In this document: positions 45,358 to 55,768 of the stretch, piece by piece
How positions within the stretch are numbered: the first letter of the stretch is position 1
Layout of the letters: each line of letters opens with the position of its first letter
From: Patella vulgata
Lineage: Eukaryota > Mollusca > Gastropoda > Patellidae
NCBI RefSeq assembly: GCF_932274485.2
Contig: NC_065879.2
Location: 92,003,459-92,067,458, forward strand
Length of the DNA stretch: 64,000 bases
Direction of reading: 5' to 3'
The notes under the pieces: model-generated
What the model saw: the letters and a program-made list of their open reading frames with translations, nothing else
Told to the model about the DNA's origin: nothing
Databases searched by the model: none
Made by a program: the position numbers and the translations under genes

Positions 45358-45505
45358 GGGATCATTGGGTTACGGACATTACTCCTAAAAGCAAAAACGG
45401 CCAAAACATATTTGGTCATAACGGCCAAAGTTGGTCATAACGCCCAAAACTTGGTCATAACGGCCATAACGGCCAAACATTATTTGGTCATAACGGCCAA
45501 ATTTT
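45358..45505. repeat. MULE left terminal inverted repeat
   Basis: Reads 'ttacggacattactcct', then 'aaaagcaaaaacggccaaaa', then repeated 'ttggtcataacggcc' units. Confidence 0.75.
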
Positions 45506-46015
45506 CTCCTACCTGCCCTTCATAGCCAAGTTTACAGAGTTTTAGATTTAAAAAAAATAATTAAAATTTTGTTAATGTTTGTCAAAACATCCTTTATAAC
45601 TTTTTCAATCTTGCAATTTATAAAGTTTTAAAGTTCTTTTGTCTTATGTGATTGTCACAACATTATCCCAAATTAACCATCTGGTATAATTCAAGCCTTT
45701 TCTTACAATGATGAGACATTCTTGTCTCAATGATTATCAAAACATCCTTTATAATTTTTTCAACTTTTAAAAGACACCATTGTTTAAAGCTTTTTTTTAT
45801 ATGTAATTGGTTGATGGCAATGGATACACATATGTGATAAAGGTAAATAAGCGATCAATCCATGGTACCATGATTTCCTTTTTATCGTAATCAATTCCTG
45901 GTTTCTCATGTGTATGTTCTTGATGTCTACCCAGACGAGATGTAAGAAGTAGTCTCAACAAATATTTGTCACCCTGCTTATCATGGTGATTAGTTGAAAA
46001 TGTATTAATGTCTTT

Positions 46016-46190
46016 CAGGGTTCTAATTCGGGTAATGTATACTGGAGTTGTAGCAAAAGAACGGATAAGAGAAAGTGTAATGCATCAGTTAAGGAAAATC
46101 TGGAGAACAGAACGTTTGAATATGGAAAGAATGCGCACAATCATCCCACGCAACCTGGAAAGCTACAAGAAGTTAAAGTCCGTAGAGAAG
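46016..46190 (+). CDS. MULE transposase, putative upstream exon
   Basis: Preceded by the acceptor 'tctttcag' and rich in basic residues (VAKERIRESVMHQLRKIW, RMRTIIPRNLESYKKL). This fits the region before the catalytic core. The 3' boundary is uncertain: the best donors near 46185-46195 leave phases that do not all join cleanly to the next exon. Confidence 0.4.
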
Positions 46191-46610
46191 TAGGTATTTC
46201 CAACACTCATTCAATAAATTAGCCTAGAGTTTTACTTAGGTGAATACTAGATGTTTACTTGAGATGTCCAGTTACATGTATGTTGGTTGATTTGATTTAA
46301 ACAATATTTTATTCATAAAATATCATATAATACATTACAATTATAAAGATATGATACAAAAACAAGCTAAAAGCTTATATAAATTTGCTTCATATATGTT
46401 TATGTTATTTGCTTTTGATATTTCGAGAATATGATAATGTACTTGTTTCTTGACGACGAAAGTTCCAATGTATGTTGGTTAAATATGGTGTTTAATATTC
46501 TCTAGGTCAAAGATTCTGCATTAGGCAATATTTTTATGTCAGCTAGAGCCATAGTGTTATTACTACTACTGTTATGTTAAAGTTTAATGTTATATTTTAT
46601 TCATTTACAG

Positions 46611-47039
46611 ATTGTAGAATCAACTATACCAGAGGGCTTTTTTCAAGCAGACTTAACAGTGAAAGGAGAAAGACACATTTTGTTGGCAATGGAGAGGCAA
46701 CTACAACAACTGTCCATATCCAGACAATGGTTCATTGACGGAACTTTCAAAATGGTTAAGAAACCATTTTACCAATTAATGCCAATACATGGTTTTGTAC
46801 GTTCTGGCAGACAAGTAAAATTGGTTTCTCTATTTTTCGTCTTGATGTCACGACGCAGAACAATTGACTATATTGCTATTTCAAAGAAAATTGAAGATTT
46901 GCTATCAAATCCCCCGCAATTAAAGACTGCTATTATGGACTTTGAGGCTGGTAAAGTCTTTCCACAGGTGCATGTTCGTGGTTGCCTTTTCCATTTTACG
47001 CAAGCCATATGGAGACACTGTCTAGTGTTAGGGTTACAG
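46611..47039 (+). CDS. MULE transposase catalytic-core exon
   Basis: 143 codons between a clear acceptor (TTTACAG, 46604-46610) and donor (CAG|GTAAAT, 47040). WFIDGTFKMVKKPFYQLMPI holds the first catalytic Asp, KTAIMDFEAG the second, and GCLFHFTQAIWRH the conserved Cys/His block. This is the MULE transposase domain that cuts and rejoins transposon ends. Open throughout. A full-length LINE lies in the following intron. Confidence 0.75.
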
Positions 47040-47555
47040 GTAAATTTACTTAGCCTACATTGTAACAATATAGTCGTTGCGACATTGTTTTTAAATTTAT
47101 AGACAAAGAATAGAGAAAAAAGATGACTTTATATTTCATTAATTAATATATTTGGCAAATTAATAGTTTCACACATATTCACATATATATTATATATAGT
47201 GTGTACTAAATCAACTTAGTCTGTAATTGACAGTTCACACATAAAAAGAGCTATTTAGCCAAAACATGTGTCAATAATATACCACCAGATAACACGTGAG
47301 TCGAATTATTCTAATTGCATCATTTGGCTTAAGGTAACCAATCATATTGTTAATTGCACGGGTTCAGGGCCATGAACAGGCTTTCTTTGCGTGATATGCA
47401 GGAGTCTTATAAAAGAAATCATAGTAAAGTTTTAAGTTAGGCTTCCATTAGATTCCAGAGAGGTTCCATCTGAGTTCCTAGACAGCCGCGAGGCTGGCCA
47501 GGGTGGAAAAATGGTTATAGCTAGTATTGTAATCTGTGCTATGCTTGTATACCTG

Positions 47556-47566
47556 TATTCGGCTAT
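47556..47566. repeat. LINE target site duplication, left (from 47555)
   Basis: The 12-bp sequence 'gtattcggctat' spans 47555-47566 and recurs exactly at 53248-53259, bounding the LINE. Confidence 0.9.
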
Positions 47567-48089
47567 CCCCCCCTGGGGTGTAGGGGGTGATAAGAATATA
47601 CCCTTCGTATGTCCTGCGTGTCGTAAAAGGCGACTAAAAGGATCCCTGTAATGGGGCAACGTGTTTGCCGTGCGTTGCGACCCGTGTCGGTGGAGAGTGG
47701 AATCCTGGTAATTGAGTGGGGATTTGGCTTGCGAGCCCTTTCTCTGCAACACATTGCTTCGGCCCACAATTCACCTAGACGGGAGGTCAGAGTGGCCCAC
47801 TCTGATCAATCGGCTTTGGTCGTGTTTAGCTGACGAGTAGGCGCATCTTTTCCACTATTCTGTAATGTATTTGTTGCAGATCTACCTTTGTGTCCTACGC
47901 GCCTACTCTAAAGCAGCGGCTTGGGTCAACTAGGTAGAGTAAAAATATTTAATCTTTACTTTGTCTAGGTATATCCCTGTCTGTCCTCGTAGGGCGCATG
48001 CGCTGGATATCCGCGCAGTAGCCTGCATTGATATTGTAACCCTTTGGTGGTTGGAGAGCAGGCAGGGATGAATCTTTTAAATTACTCAA
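47567..48089 (+). promoter_or_regulatory. LINE 5' UTR, likely internal promoter
   Basis: GC-richer than its surroundings and beginning 'ccccccctggggtgtagggg'. Intact LINEs of this group are transcribed from promoters inside the 5' UTR; no specific site is proven here. Confidence 0.5.
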
Positions 48090-49331
48090 ATGGCTTCTCA
48101 AACCAAGAAGACTCGTACTACCAAACGTATGTCGACCGAGGATTTAGAACCATTACCAATAAAAACTTCCCGAACCTGGCCTAGATTTCTGGTCATACAA
48201 AGTACTAACGATATCAATCTTAGTAAAACATCTCCTTTTTTGATTGCTAAAGGTCTTGCTGGCTTGGCTGGTGAGCCCAAAAGCGTCAAGAAAATGAGAA
48301 ATGGTACTTTGTTAGTGGAATGTGCTAAAGAATCACATGCTACTTCATTATTAAAATCAAAGACTTTAGCCAACATTCCTATCAAAGTTGCACCGCATAA
48401 CTCTCTAAATTCATCAAGAGGTGTTATTCGGTCTCAGGATTTAGAAGGCAGCTGTGAGGAAGAGATGCTTGAAAATCTCGCCTCACAAGGTGTTACATAC
48501 GTCAAACGTATTTCCATCAGACGTAATGGTAATATTATCCAAACCAACACCTATATCCTGACCTTTGATAAACCAGATCTTCCTAGGATGATCAAAGCTG
48601 GTTTTCTTGCCATACCAGTTACCCCGTACATTCCCAATCCATTGCGTTGTTTTCATTGTCAACGCTTTGGACACAGTAAAAACGTGTGTAAGGGGAAAGC
48701 GATGTGTGCTAGATGTGGACAAGATGGTCACGAAAGTACATCTTGTCAACTCGACCACCATTGCATTAACTGCAAAGGGCCTCATTTTGCTTATTCTAGA
48801 GAGTGCCCAATATGGAAGAAAGAAAAACAAGTGCAGCAGGTGAAAACAGAAAAAAACATACCATATCCTGAAGCAAGGAAGCTGGTAGAGGCTGCAACCC
48901 CAACATTTGCAATGTCTTTTGCAAATGCAGTCAAGCCCAAGACCACTTCCATTGCTTGTCAAACACCTGCTGTATTTCCAGCTGCGACGGAATCCTCGTC
49001 ACCACCGAAACCTACCATTCCTCCAAAGCCCGTAAATATTTCTCTCAACACCCAGACTGCTAATAAGTCTGGGGAGTCTGAGATTGAGGAGATTGTGCCT
49101 CCCACTCCTCAACCAATTGGTGGAAATCCACCCAAAATAGATATTACTAAGGAACGTTCTGGTAAAGGCGTTCCTAAAAATTCTAAATTGGCTACCTTCC
49201 GTAGTAGGAAGGGTGACGAAGATCCTGTCGGAACCTATAACAGGTTCGGGATACAGGACAATCTAATGGATGTTGTTGTAGAAATACATGACCCCAAACA
49301 ACATCACAGAAGTCCTGTTAAACCTCCCTGA
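48090..49331 (+). CDS. LINE ORF1, RNA-binding gag-like protein
   Basis: 413 residues. The N-terminal half has an RRM-like fold pattern (FLVIQSTN, GTLLVECAKESHATSLL). Three zinc knuckles follow: CFHCQRFGHSKNVC (from residue 187), CARCGQDGHESTSC (about 206) and CINCKGPHFAYSREC (about 225). The C-terminal tail is Pro/Thr-rich. ORF1 proteins of this group coat LINE RNA in the ribonucleoprotein. The first ATG after the 5' UTR fits. ORF2 starts two bases after its stop, suggesting termination-reinitiation. Confidence 0.9.
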   Translation: MASQTKKTRTTKRMSTEDLEPLPIKTSRTWPRFLVIQSTNDINLSKTSPFLIAKGLAGLAGEPKSVKKMRNGTLLVECAKESHATSLLKSKTLANIPIKVAPHNSLNSSRGVIRSQDLEGSCEEEMLENLASQGVTYVKRISIRRNGNIIQTNTYILTFDKPDLPRMIKAGFLAIPVTPYIPNPLRCFHCQRFGHSKNVCKGKAMCARCGQDGHESTSCQLDHHCINCKGPHFAYSRECPIWKKEKQVQQVKTEKNIPYPEARKLVEAATPTFAMSFANAVKPKTTSIACQTPAVFPAATESSSPPKPTIPPKPVNISLNTQTANKSGESEIEEIVPPTPQPIGGNPPKIDITKERSGKGVPKNSKLATFRSRKGDEDPVGTYNRFGIQDNLMDVVVEIHDPKQHHRSPVKPP

Positions 49332-49333
49332 AA

Positions 49334-52300
49334 ATGGCTAATTCCATTATTCAATGGAATTGTCGTGGTCTGAAACCAAATTTTAATGAAGTTCAAATCT
49401 TAATTCAAAAATTTAATCCCTTAGCTATTTGTTTACAAGAAACTTTTTTAAAGAATTCAGATGTCTTAACACTCAGACATTTTGTTGCCTATCATTATTT
49501 TGCTAATAATGATGGTAGAGCACACGGTGGTGTTTCCATTTTCCTTAATGGAAATATTCCGCAGAGCAAAGTCACCCTCAATTCGCCTTTACAGGCAGTT
49601 GCAGTGAGGGTGACTTTACATATTCCTATCACACTCTGCTCTGTATATTTACCACCTAGTTTACATCTGAACCCCAGAGATCTTGATGACCTTGTTGCAC
49701 AACTTCCTCTCCCGTTTATAATTACGGGAGATTTCAATGGTCATCATTCACTCTGGGGTAGTCCAGATGATAATAACAGAGGTAAACAAATAGCGGACTT
49801 CATTAACATTAATAATTTGTGTTTATTAAATGATGACTCGCCTACTTATCTACATCCTGCCACAGCTTCTTTTTCTTCTCTTGATCTAACCATTTGCTCT
49901 CCGGTCCTGTTTCAGGATTTTACATGGAGAGTGAATGAAGATCTGTGTGGTAGTGACCATTTTCCCATCTTGATAGATAATAATGGTCCCTCTCCGGTTG
50001 AAAGACCGCAGAGGTGGAAGTTACATAAGGCTGATTGGGCTCTTTTTGAATCTTTGTGTCTCTTCTCTTTTGATGCAAAAGAGTTAGAAGATGCAGATGA
50101 GCCCATGGCCTTATTCACTTCAATTCTTCAGGATGTAGCTGAGCAGGCGATTCCGAAGACCACGACTGAGCCCAAACGTTTCAATAAACCATGGTATAAT
50201 AACGATTGCAAATCCGCTCTTAGAGAGCGTGATCGCATCTTAAGACGCCTTGAGAATCACCCTTCCATGGAGAATATTGCAGCATACCAAATGGTCCGGG
50301 CGAAGGCTCGTAGAACCATACGCCAAGCAAAGAAATCTTCATGGCAAGGATATGTCTCAAGGATCAATTCCCGCACCACTTCTAAATCGGTATGGGATAG
50401 GATTCGTAGAATTAAAGGTAAAAGTAGTGCATTATCAGTTAACCATCTAAATGTTGACAATACCACCTTAACAACATTTCCTGATATTGCTAATTCTCTG
50501 GCCAGTACAATTTCATTCAATTCATCATCCAATTTCTCCTCGGATGCCTTTCGGGGCATTAAACATCAACAGGAGAAAAGGCGACTTAATTTCAAGTCCC
50601 GTAATGATGAATGTTATAATGAAAAGTTTTCTATTGCTGAAGTCCGTGATTCTCTTAAAAGGGCTAAGGATACTGCAACTGGTCCAGATGAAATTCATTA
50701 CCAGATATTAAAACATTTACCTTTTTCTACACTTTTAATATTATTAGATCTTTATAACCGGATTTGGGTTGATGGGAATTTTCCCCCTTCATGGCGTGAA
50801 GCCATAATAATTCCCATCCCTAAACCGGGGAAAGATCCTACGAATCCTACCAATTATCGTCCGATCGCTTTGACTAGCTGCATTTGCAAAACCATGGAGA
50901 GATTGATCAATCGAAGGCTTGTTTGGTACCTTGAGTCCAACAACCTCATTACAGACCTCCAATGTGGATTTCGGTCCCAAAGGAGCACTCTTGATCATCT
51001 TGTTCGATTTGAAACGTTTGTCAGGGATGCTTTCATCCAGAAACAACATTTAGTTGCTATATTTTTTGATCTGGAGAAAGCTTATGATACCACATGGAAA
51101 TATGGTATCATGCGCGACCTGCATAACCTCGGTCTGCGGGGTCGCTTACCTATCTTCATTAAACATTTCTTAGAAGATAGGTCGTTTAAGGTACGCTTGG
51201 GATCAATATTCTCTGACCCATTTCCCCAGGAAATGGGAGTCCCTCAGGGAAGTATATTATCTCCCACTCTTTTTTCCATTAAGATAAATACCATACCATC
51301 GTGCCTTAAACGCGGGGTCGACGGCTCTCTTTATGTTGACGACTTTCAGATGTGTTACGGATCGACAAGTATGCAGACAATCGAACGTCAGTTGCAGCTT
51401 TGTTTGAATTCTATTCAACGATGGGCAACTGACAATGGATTTCGATTTTCGAAATCCAAGACTGTTTGTATGCACTTTTGTCAGCGAAGAGGTTTACATC
51501 CTGATCCGGAACTTACACTGGATGGAAACCCCATTCCAGTTGTAGATGAAACAAAATTCTTGGGTTTGATATTTGATAAGAAATTATCATTTATCCCCCA
51601 CATCAAAACCCTCAAAAAGAAATGTCTGAAAGCCCTCAACATATTGAGAGTCTTATCAAACACTGACTGGGGAGCAGACCGTAAGGTCCTGCTCAGATTA
51701 TATCGAGCATTAATAAGATCTAAACTCGATTATGGGTGTATTGTGTATGGGTCAGCCCGCGAGTCTTATCTCAAGGAGCTTGACACCATTCACAACCAAG
51801 GACTTAGAATCAGTCTAGGAGCATTCCGAACATCTCCAGTGCAGAGTTTATACGTCGAGGCGCACGAGCCCTCATTGCACGACAGACGTGATAAACTTGC
51901 ACTGCAGTATGCTACAAAAATTGCATCTCTGCCTCATCATATTTCATTTAACACCATATTTAGACCCTATTATGAACATCTATATTTACTGAAAACCAAT
52001 GTTATTCCATCCTTCGGTATTCGCATTCAACCCCTTTTGTCTCAGGCTGGTATCAGTCAAGACAGTATTGCGAATACCCCTTTCTTCGAGACACCACCAT
52101 GGTCTATATCTCCCCCCAAGATCGATCTCGATCTTACAAAAAACAAAAAGAAAGATACTAGTTCCACAGTGTTTCAATCTCTCTTCAGAGAGAAAAGGTC
52201 TAAATATGGTGATTATGCTCCAATTTATACAGATGGTTCCAAAGATGGCGATCGGGTAGCATCGGCTACTGTCACGCCATCTGAGACCATTTCTGTTCGT

Positions 52301-53020
52301 CTTCCTCCTGCTGCTTCCATATTTACTGCTGAACTCCAGGCCATCTTTCAGGCTTTGGAGTATATCAAATCCTCTTCATCCTTAAAACACATTATATTTA
52401 CTGATTCTTTGTCCTCTTTACAGGCAATAAACAATAAGCAGCTTGTACACCCTTTAGTAGCAGACATTTATCGTCTGCTACTATCACACGAGTTTAACGG
52501 CAAGGACACTGTCCTTTGCTGGCTCCCCAGTCATGTTGATATTAAAGGGAATGATCAAGCAGACTTAGCTGCCAAGTCTGCTTTAGATCTTTCCATATCA
52601 CAATTTCTTTTACCTTTCACCGATTTTAAATCGTCCATTAAATTATTTGTATATGACCGCTGGCAACGGTCTAGGGATCTTGCAGACACAAACAAACTTC
52701 ATCACATTAAGCCTCTCTTAGGAGACTGGCCAAGCTCCTATAGAACCAGCAGGAGAGATGAAGTGGTTTTGTGTCGCTCTCGCATTGGTCATACTTTTTT
52801 AACACACATTTTCATCTTAAAGCGAGAGCCTCAACCACAATGTGTTCACTGTCATGTTCCTTTGACAGTGAAACACATCTTGATTGAGTGCAATCATCTC
52901 AAACATATTAGATCTAAATATTACCGTTGCCAGTCAGTACGTCAGCTATTTGCTCAACCGGAGCTTTATGATGAATTGCTAGCATTTTTAAAAGAGACAA
53001 ACTTTTATTCAAAATTTTAA
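49334..53020 (+). CDS. LINE ORF2, endonuclease-reverse transcriptase-RNase H
   Basis: 1228 residues, uninterrupted. Residues 1-230 are an apurinic-type endonuclease (IIQWNCRGL, LQETFL, TGDFNGHHSLWGS, GSDHFPI). Residues about 470-740 are reverse transcriptase (NYRPIALTS, FFDLEKAYDTTW, GVPQGSILSP, YVDD at 667). RNase H starts near 966 (YTDGSKDG, FTAELQAI, FTDSLSSLQA, GNDQADLAAKSA), with all four acidic residues present. Near 1170 is CVHCHVPLTVKHILIEC, a C-terminal zinc motif. It nicks target DNA and copies LINE RNA in place. All motifs look functional. Confidence 0.93.
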   Translation: MANSIIQWNCRGLKPNFNEVQILIQKFNPLAICLQETFLKNSDVLTLRHFVAYHYFANNDGRAHGGVSIFLNGNIPQSKVTLNSPLQAVAVRVTLHIPITLCSVYLPPSLHLNPRDLDDLVAQLPLPFIITGDFNGHHSLWGSPDDNNRGKQIADFININNLCLLNDDSPTYLHPATASFSSLDLTICSPVLFQDFTWRVNEDLCGSDHFPILIDNNGPSPVERPQRWKLHKADWALFESLCLFSFDAKELEDADEPMALFTSILQDVAEQAIPKTTTEPKRFNKPWYNNDCKSALRERDRILRRLENHPSMENIAAYQMVRAKARRTIRQAKKSSWQGYVSRINSRTTSKSVWDRIRRIKGKSSALSVNHLNVDNTTLTTFPDIANSLASTISFNSSSNFSSDAFRGIKHQQEKRRLNFKSRNDECYNEKFSIAEVRDSLKRAKDTATGPDEIHYQILKHLPFSTLLILLDLYNRIWVDGNFPPSWREAIIIPIPKPGKDPTNPTNYRPIALTSCICKTMERLINRRLVWYLESNNLITDLQCGFRSQRSTLDHLVRFETFVRDAFIQKQHLVAIFFDLEKAYDTTWKYGIMRDLHNLGLRGRLPIFIKHFLEDRSFKVRLGSIFSDPFPQEMGVPQGSILSPTLFSIKINTIPSCLKRGVDGSLYVDDFQMCYGSTSMQTIERQLQLCLNSIQRWATDNGFRFSKSKTVCMHFCQRRGLHPDPELTLDGNPIPVVDETKFLGLIFDKKLSFIPHIKTLKKKCLKALNILRVLSNTDWGADRKVLLRLYRALIRSKLDYGCIVYGSARESYLKELDTIHNQGLRISLGAFRTSPVQSLYVEAHEPSLHDRRDKLALQYATKIASLPHHISFNTIFRPYYEHLYLLKTNVIPSFGIRIQPLLSQAGISQDSIANTPFFETPPWSISPPKIDLDLTKNKKKDTSSTVFQSLFREKRSKYGDYAPIYTDGSKDGDRVASATVTPSETISVRLPPAASIFTAELQAIFQALEYIKSSSSLKHIIFTDSLSSLQAINNKQLVHPLVADIYRLLLSHEFNGKDTVLCWLPSHVDIKGNDQADLAAKSALDLSISQFLLPFTDFKSSIKLFVYDRWQRSRDLADTNKLHHIKPLLGDWPSSYRTSRRDEVVLCRSRIGHTFLTHIFILKREPQPQCVHCHVPLTVKHILIECNHLKHIRSKYYRCQSVRQLFAQPELYDELLAFLKETNFYSKF

Positions 53021-53247
53021 TTGTATATATTTATCATATATTGTTTTTTAAATATTTATATATGTAAAGGAATTGATATATTTATTTTTAAGTATATTTT
53101 CTGTGATATTTGTTTTTATTTACATATATGAATACATTCCTGTGATATTGTTTTAATTTGTCTCGTTAAATTCACCATATGTTTGGCGCAATATAGCCCG
53201 GTTGGAGCTGACGTGCCATTAAACAACATTTCATTTCATTTCATTTC
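53021..53247 (+). terminator. LINE 3' UTR and tail
   Basis: AT-rich, ending 'gctgacgtgccattaaac' then 'aacatttcatttcatttc'. The end resembles that of SINE2 and SINE1 in this window. Confidence 0.6.
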
Positions 53248-53259
53248 GTATTCGGCTAT
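53248..53259. repeat. LINE target site duplication, right
   Basis: 'gtattcggctat', identical to 47555-47566. Confidence 0.9.
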
Positions 53260-53621
53260 GCTATATAAAATGTAAAAACGAACCGTTGCATTGTTATAAC
53301 TGAGAAGACAAACATCTTGAGAAACCAGTAAGAAGAAAACACAACGTGAAGCAGAAGTAAAGACAGCTAGAAGTAAAGATGCATGGGTCGTACGTAGGAA
53401 GTGGCGACCGGTCTGGCATTCCCGCTCTCCACGTCTGACAAAAAAGCCCATGGTGCTACAACATTTTCTAAATGACTGTATACGGTGCATTTTCCATAAT
53501 GTTATGTTTTTCAGAATGATATACAGTGCATGCATATGTATTTGATCATTTTAATTTTATGTTTTTCAGAATAAATATAAAGTTCATGGTGGCACCCGTA
53601 GCTTCATAAAAAAAACTAATG

Positions 53622-53773
53622 AGTTTACCCTTTTTGCCAAAGTCACACATACGTGACATATTTTATCAACTTCATGGTAAAACCACAAATGATAAATTAA
53701 TTGAGTTAATGGACTACATGGAACGTCAGTGGATTGACCATAGCCTTTTTAAAATGTCATCTTAGAGTGTGTT
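53622..53773 (+). CDS. MULE transposase, short middle exon
   Basis: Reads SLPFLPKSHIRDIFYQLHGK, then LIELMDYMERQWIDHSLFKM. This matches the segment of MULE transposases after the Cys/His block (a LPFLP motif, then an acidic helix ending in W-I). Too short to stand out as an ORF. Its boundaries are approximate because neither splice site is strong. Confidence 0.55.
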
Positions 53774-53857
53774 TAACCAGACAATAAGGACAAACAATAA
53801 CATAGAAGTTATGTAAAATGTACAGACTATTCAAAAATTAAGTTTTATCTAGCTTAA

Positions 53858-54826
53858 AGCGGAAATTGCAAATTTTCTAAGAAAGTCAAAACGTAATTAT
53901 TTCTATGTCTTTTGCTCAATAGGTTGTCAACTCACAATTATACGATCATAGGTGTCATTCTCATCTATGGCAAGGTTTGGGGGCATTTGTGTGGAACTTT
54001 TCACCACAAGAGTTCCACAAGATACTGGGTTTCTGAAAATAAATACATTCCCCAAGACTTTCGACTTAAAATAATATTCATAGAGTGTTTTGGGTCTGTG
54101 GTGTTTTTCACCACAAGAGTTCCACAAGATATTGATTTTTTAAGTCCAATATCTTGTGGAACTCTTGTGGTGAAAAACTCCACAGACCAAAAACACTCTA
54201 TCAAAATTATTCTAAGTCGAAAATTTTGTGGAATGTGGTACCACACAGGCACATAGGGAGGTATGAGAAGAAATTTTTGAAAAAAAGGATATTTTTTCTA
54301 AGTCCAACTCCAATATCTTGTGGAACTCTTTGGTGAAAAACACCACAGACCCAAAAGACTCTATCAAAATTATTCAAGTCGAAAATCTTGTGGAATGTGG
54401 TACCACACAGGAATATAGGAAGGTCTGAGAGGAAATTTTTGGGGAAAAAAATGATTTTTTTTGTGAGTTCAATATCTTGTGGAACTTTTGTAGAATATAT
54501 TTTCCCCACATCTTACAAGATGATAGTATAAACTATTATTGTTCCAGCGAAATAAAAAGAAAATGTTTCATAAATATTTCATTGTCCACTTTTCCAAACG
54601 CCCCCAAACCTTGCCATGTCTATTAAAACTCATTTACACAGAAAATAATAACACAATTACCTCCCTTGTTTTGATATTTTTGCCAATTTCTCAGCTGGCA
54701 ATAGTGAATTATAGGATTAATAGGATTATTCTTTAACAAGGTAGGACTGTTTATGGATACCATCTATTTTCAGGCTTTATTTTAGTAAATTTTAAAAATA
54801 TAACTTAAAAATTTGCAATTTCCGCT
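53858..54826. mobile_element. Palindromic 970-bp TTAA element in the MULE
   Basis: Termini AGCGGAAATTGCAAATTT and its complement, flanked by TTAA at 53854-53857 and 54827-54830. The interior is largely self-complementary: 'atggcaaggtttgggggc' at 53968 and its complement near 54600, and a long hairpin centred near 54140 built of 'ccacaagagttccacaagat'. A third arm repeats at 54300-54500. No coding sequence. Confidence 0.7.
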
Positions 54827-54904
54827 TTAAATGCATGGTCGCCTATAATGTAAGATACCGTTTTATTCTACACTTATTTAATTATTTGTTAAATTTTATT
54901 TCAG

Positions 54905-55164
54905 GGTGGCATCGACGCATCAACCACAAGGCTGGTGAGCAGCAGTTGGGGATGTATAAGCTAATTAACTTTCTTTTTGGAGAAGCCAACATGTTGCCCC
55001 TTCAAGCTGCCTTATTGTTCGAATGGAAAATGAGGAATTATTTCATCCGAACATGCACGAACGCCCAAGAAGAGATTTACCATGCTTGGAGAGAATATGG
55101 GAATGGAGATTTGAGTGCCAGCATGATGATAAGGATATGTTCCCGACACCATGGACCTATTTAA
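54905..55164 (+). CDS. MULE transposase, C-terminal exon
   Basis: Follows the acceptor TTTCAG (54899-54904). GWHRRINHKAGEQQLGMYKL is the conserved C-terminal W-H-x-R-x-N block of MULE transposases; the frame ends at TAA after CSRHHGPI. The first two bases complete a codon started in the previous exon. It lies within 250 bp of the right terminal repeat, as expected. Confidence 0.65.
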
Positions 55165-55399
55165 TAGATAATCCTGGATTGACAAGATATTGATGTCCTG
55201 ATACAAATACATTGTATTTTAAGATATTGCTATGCTGATATTTATTTCGCTTTTGAATTAAAATATTTGGTTGAATAGATATAAGATCATGTACATATGC
55301 CTCCATGTTTATTTTTGTTTTAAAATAATTTATGGCCATTCAAAAATAAAATATATTAAAATTGTTTTTGTTCTTATGTTTTTTGAATCATTAAATCAT

Positions 55400-55534
55400 T
55401 ACCAATAAAATATTTTGACCGTTATGACCAATGTTTCGGCCGTTATGACCAATTTATTGGCCGTTACGACCAATTTTTTGGCCATTATGACTAGAAATTT
55501 TTGGCCGTTTTTGCTTTTGGCCGTTATGTCCATA
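55400..55534. repeat. MULE right terminal inverted repeat
   Basis: Repeated 'ggccgttatgaccaat' units, then 'ttttggccgtttttgctttt' and 'ggccgttatgtccat'. Confidence 0.75.
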
Positions 55535-55768
55535 ACTAAAGTTGGTACGATAAAAAACATAGTCTTGATTATCCATTTCATGAATAAATCATGAATGAAA
55601 GTTGAGCAACAAAACTAATCCTAATCCAGTAAATATCGTAGGCTAGCGTTGACATCGAGAGTTGATTATGGATAGTTAATAAATGTCTAATTAATAATTT
55701 AGATAACATTTCAGGCCTAAAGAAAAGATGCAATAGGCAGATTTAGCTCTTGTATAATGTATGTTTAA
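55535..55768 (+). mobile_element. Repeat A, right part
   Basis: Continues the copy begun at 45205, ending ATAATGTATGTTTAA. Confidence 0.75.

Larger units (their letters stand above)
47567..53247 (+). mobile_element. Full-length intact I-superfamily (Nimb/I-like) LINE
   Basis: 5681 bp between exact 12-bp target duplications. It has a 5' UTR of about 520 bp with 'cgtaaaaggcgactaaaagg', two intact ORFs separated by two bases, a 3' UTR of about 230 bp and a (TTTCA)n tail. ORF2 carries endonuclease, reverse transcriptase and RNase H, which places it in the I superfamily; the finer clade is inferred. It lies in an intron of the MULE transposase. Confidence 0.9.
45358..55534 (+). mobile_element. 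Mutator-like (MULE) DNA transposon with nested insertions
   Basis: The ends are inverted repeats of about 130 bp built from sub-repeats around 'ttggtcataacggcc' and sharing 'aaaagcaaaaacggccaaaa'. Between them lie exons of a MULE-domain transposase. Flanking 'actaaag' (45351-45357 and 55535-55541) is a candidate target duplication, and the joined flanks match the uninterrupted repeat A at 36800. About 10.2 kb, of which 5.7 kb is a LINE and 1 kb a palindromic TTAA element; the MULE itself was therefore about 3.5 kb. Confidence 0.8.
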
